Under the pieces are notes generated by a model. The model was not told where the DNA came from. It saw only the letters and a program-made list of their open reading frames with translations, and did no database searches. Positions 63,447 through 64,000 of a stretch of 64,000 nt of DNA are shown here, one piece after another. How positions within the stretch are numbered: position 1 is the stretch's first letter; every line of letters starts with the position of its first letter. Origin of the DNA: Ariolimax columbianus (lineage: Eukaryota > Mollusca > Gastropoda > Stylommatophora > Arionidae); assembly GCA_036924085.1 (NCBI GenBank), contig JAVGWX010000011.1, positions 13,697,318-13,761,317 of the forward strand. The letters run 5' to 3'. Position numbers and translations under genes: made by a program.

Positions 63447-64000
63447 ATAAGAACGATCAGTGGTCTCGAGGTAAGGTGTCCCCTTCTGGGTAGTGAGATC
63501 GGACTCTCAGATCCCTGATATAAAAATCCCTTGGCAGTTAAAAATCGAAAGAGTAGGCCTAACGGCCGATGCGCGGCTACAATTTAAAACTTCTAGTTTT
63601 AAAATCTATCAAAATGATGTGTACTTTCCCTAAGGTTTAATAGGCCGCGGGACGTTTAAAATACTTAATAGGGAAAGTGTTCGTCTACCTGGCAACAGAC
63701 ATTACCATGCCTGTTTGAATACCAGAATTCCAAGAATTCCACGTGTAAGATGTACAAGTTTGTAGAAAAGCAGACATGACATCTTCCCCTCTCCCACCCC
63801 CCCCCCCCCCCCCCCCACCCCCCATCCATCTTCTAATAGCCAACATATATATGTAATTTTAAAGATGCACACGCAATTGTTAACAGCATATAACCACATA
63901 TACGTTTGATATGGAATTTCACCGAGACAAGGATACATCTACATTCACGACAAGAAATAAAAAGGATTAGTTTCAACAGCCAGAGGAAAGAGAAGATTTA
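63447..64000. other. No gene; poly-C tract
   Basis: GGTCTCGAGGTAAGGTGTCC near 63,460 might be a decayed Pol III box A, but no box B follows. A C-rich run lies at 63,793-63,826. Nothing else seen. Confidence 0.35.

Overview
ORGANISM. This is eukaryotic, gene-poor nuclear DNA, most probably from a mollusc and within it a heterobranch gastropod. The main evidence is an 18S rRNA stretch on the minus strand (about 10,690-11,933). Its 5' third and V4 region read like euthyneuran snail/slug 18S, judged from memory without a database search. The repeat content also fits: tRNA-derived SINEs, RNase H-bearing LINEs with GAA tails, CR1/L2-like LINEs and very many minisatellites. I found no host protein-coding gene I can defend. 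Most long open frames are translations of tandem repeats or broken pieces of retrotransposons. LAYOUT. 0-9 kb: minisatellites, LINE 3' ends and one SINE-B. 9.0-12.6 kb: a 3.5 kb insertion (called family R here) made of 5' ETS-like sequence, two thirds of an 18S, shuffled 18S/28S pieces, a SINE-like core and a (GAA)n tail. It is flanked by a perfect 14-bp target-site duplication and lies inside an older LINE (LINE-X). 13-24 kb: SINE-B copies, an inverted pair of 27-bp arrays, 31-bp and roughly 46-bp satellites, a C2H2-ended LINE ORF and a 1.8 kb CACACA/ATTAAA array. 24-34 kb: nested LINEs, a 27-bp array split by a SINE, a CR1/L2-like LINE, family D with 37-bp repeats, a mariner relic and more LINE 3' ends. 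35-44 kb: a second (1.44 kb) family R copy inside a 44-bp array, 34-, 58- and 30-bp arrays, a SINE-A split by a LINE, and a possible foldback-like inverted repeat (43.5-46.4 kb) whose loop holds a third family R copy. 46-64 kb: more SINE-A and SINE-B, a second 31-bp satellite locus, a 23-bp array, several LINE remnants, and a 2.7 kb LINE inserted in a 37-bp array. HOW THE PARTS WORK TOGETHER. The window records LINE-driven retroposition. LINE-N (endonuclease, RT, RNase H, CCHC knuckle, GAA tail) and family R end in nearly the same sequence before the GAA tail. Family R, SINE-A and SINE-B share a central core of about 60-75 bp. Insertions carry 11-14 bp direct repeats and are 5'-truncated, as expected of target-primed reverse transcription. 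The strongest candidate for something undescribed is family R: a long rRNA-derived non-autonomous retroelement present here in three copies with a common 3' end. All coordinates of repeat edges are by eye and may be off by several bases.
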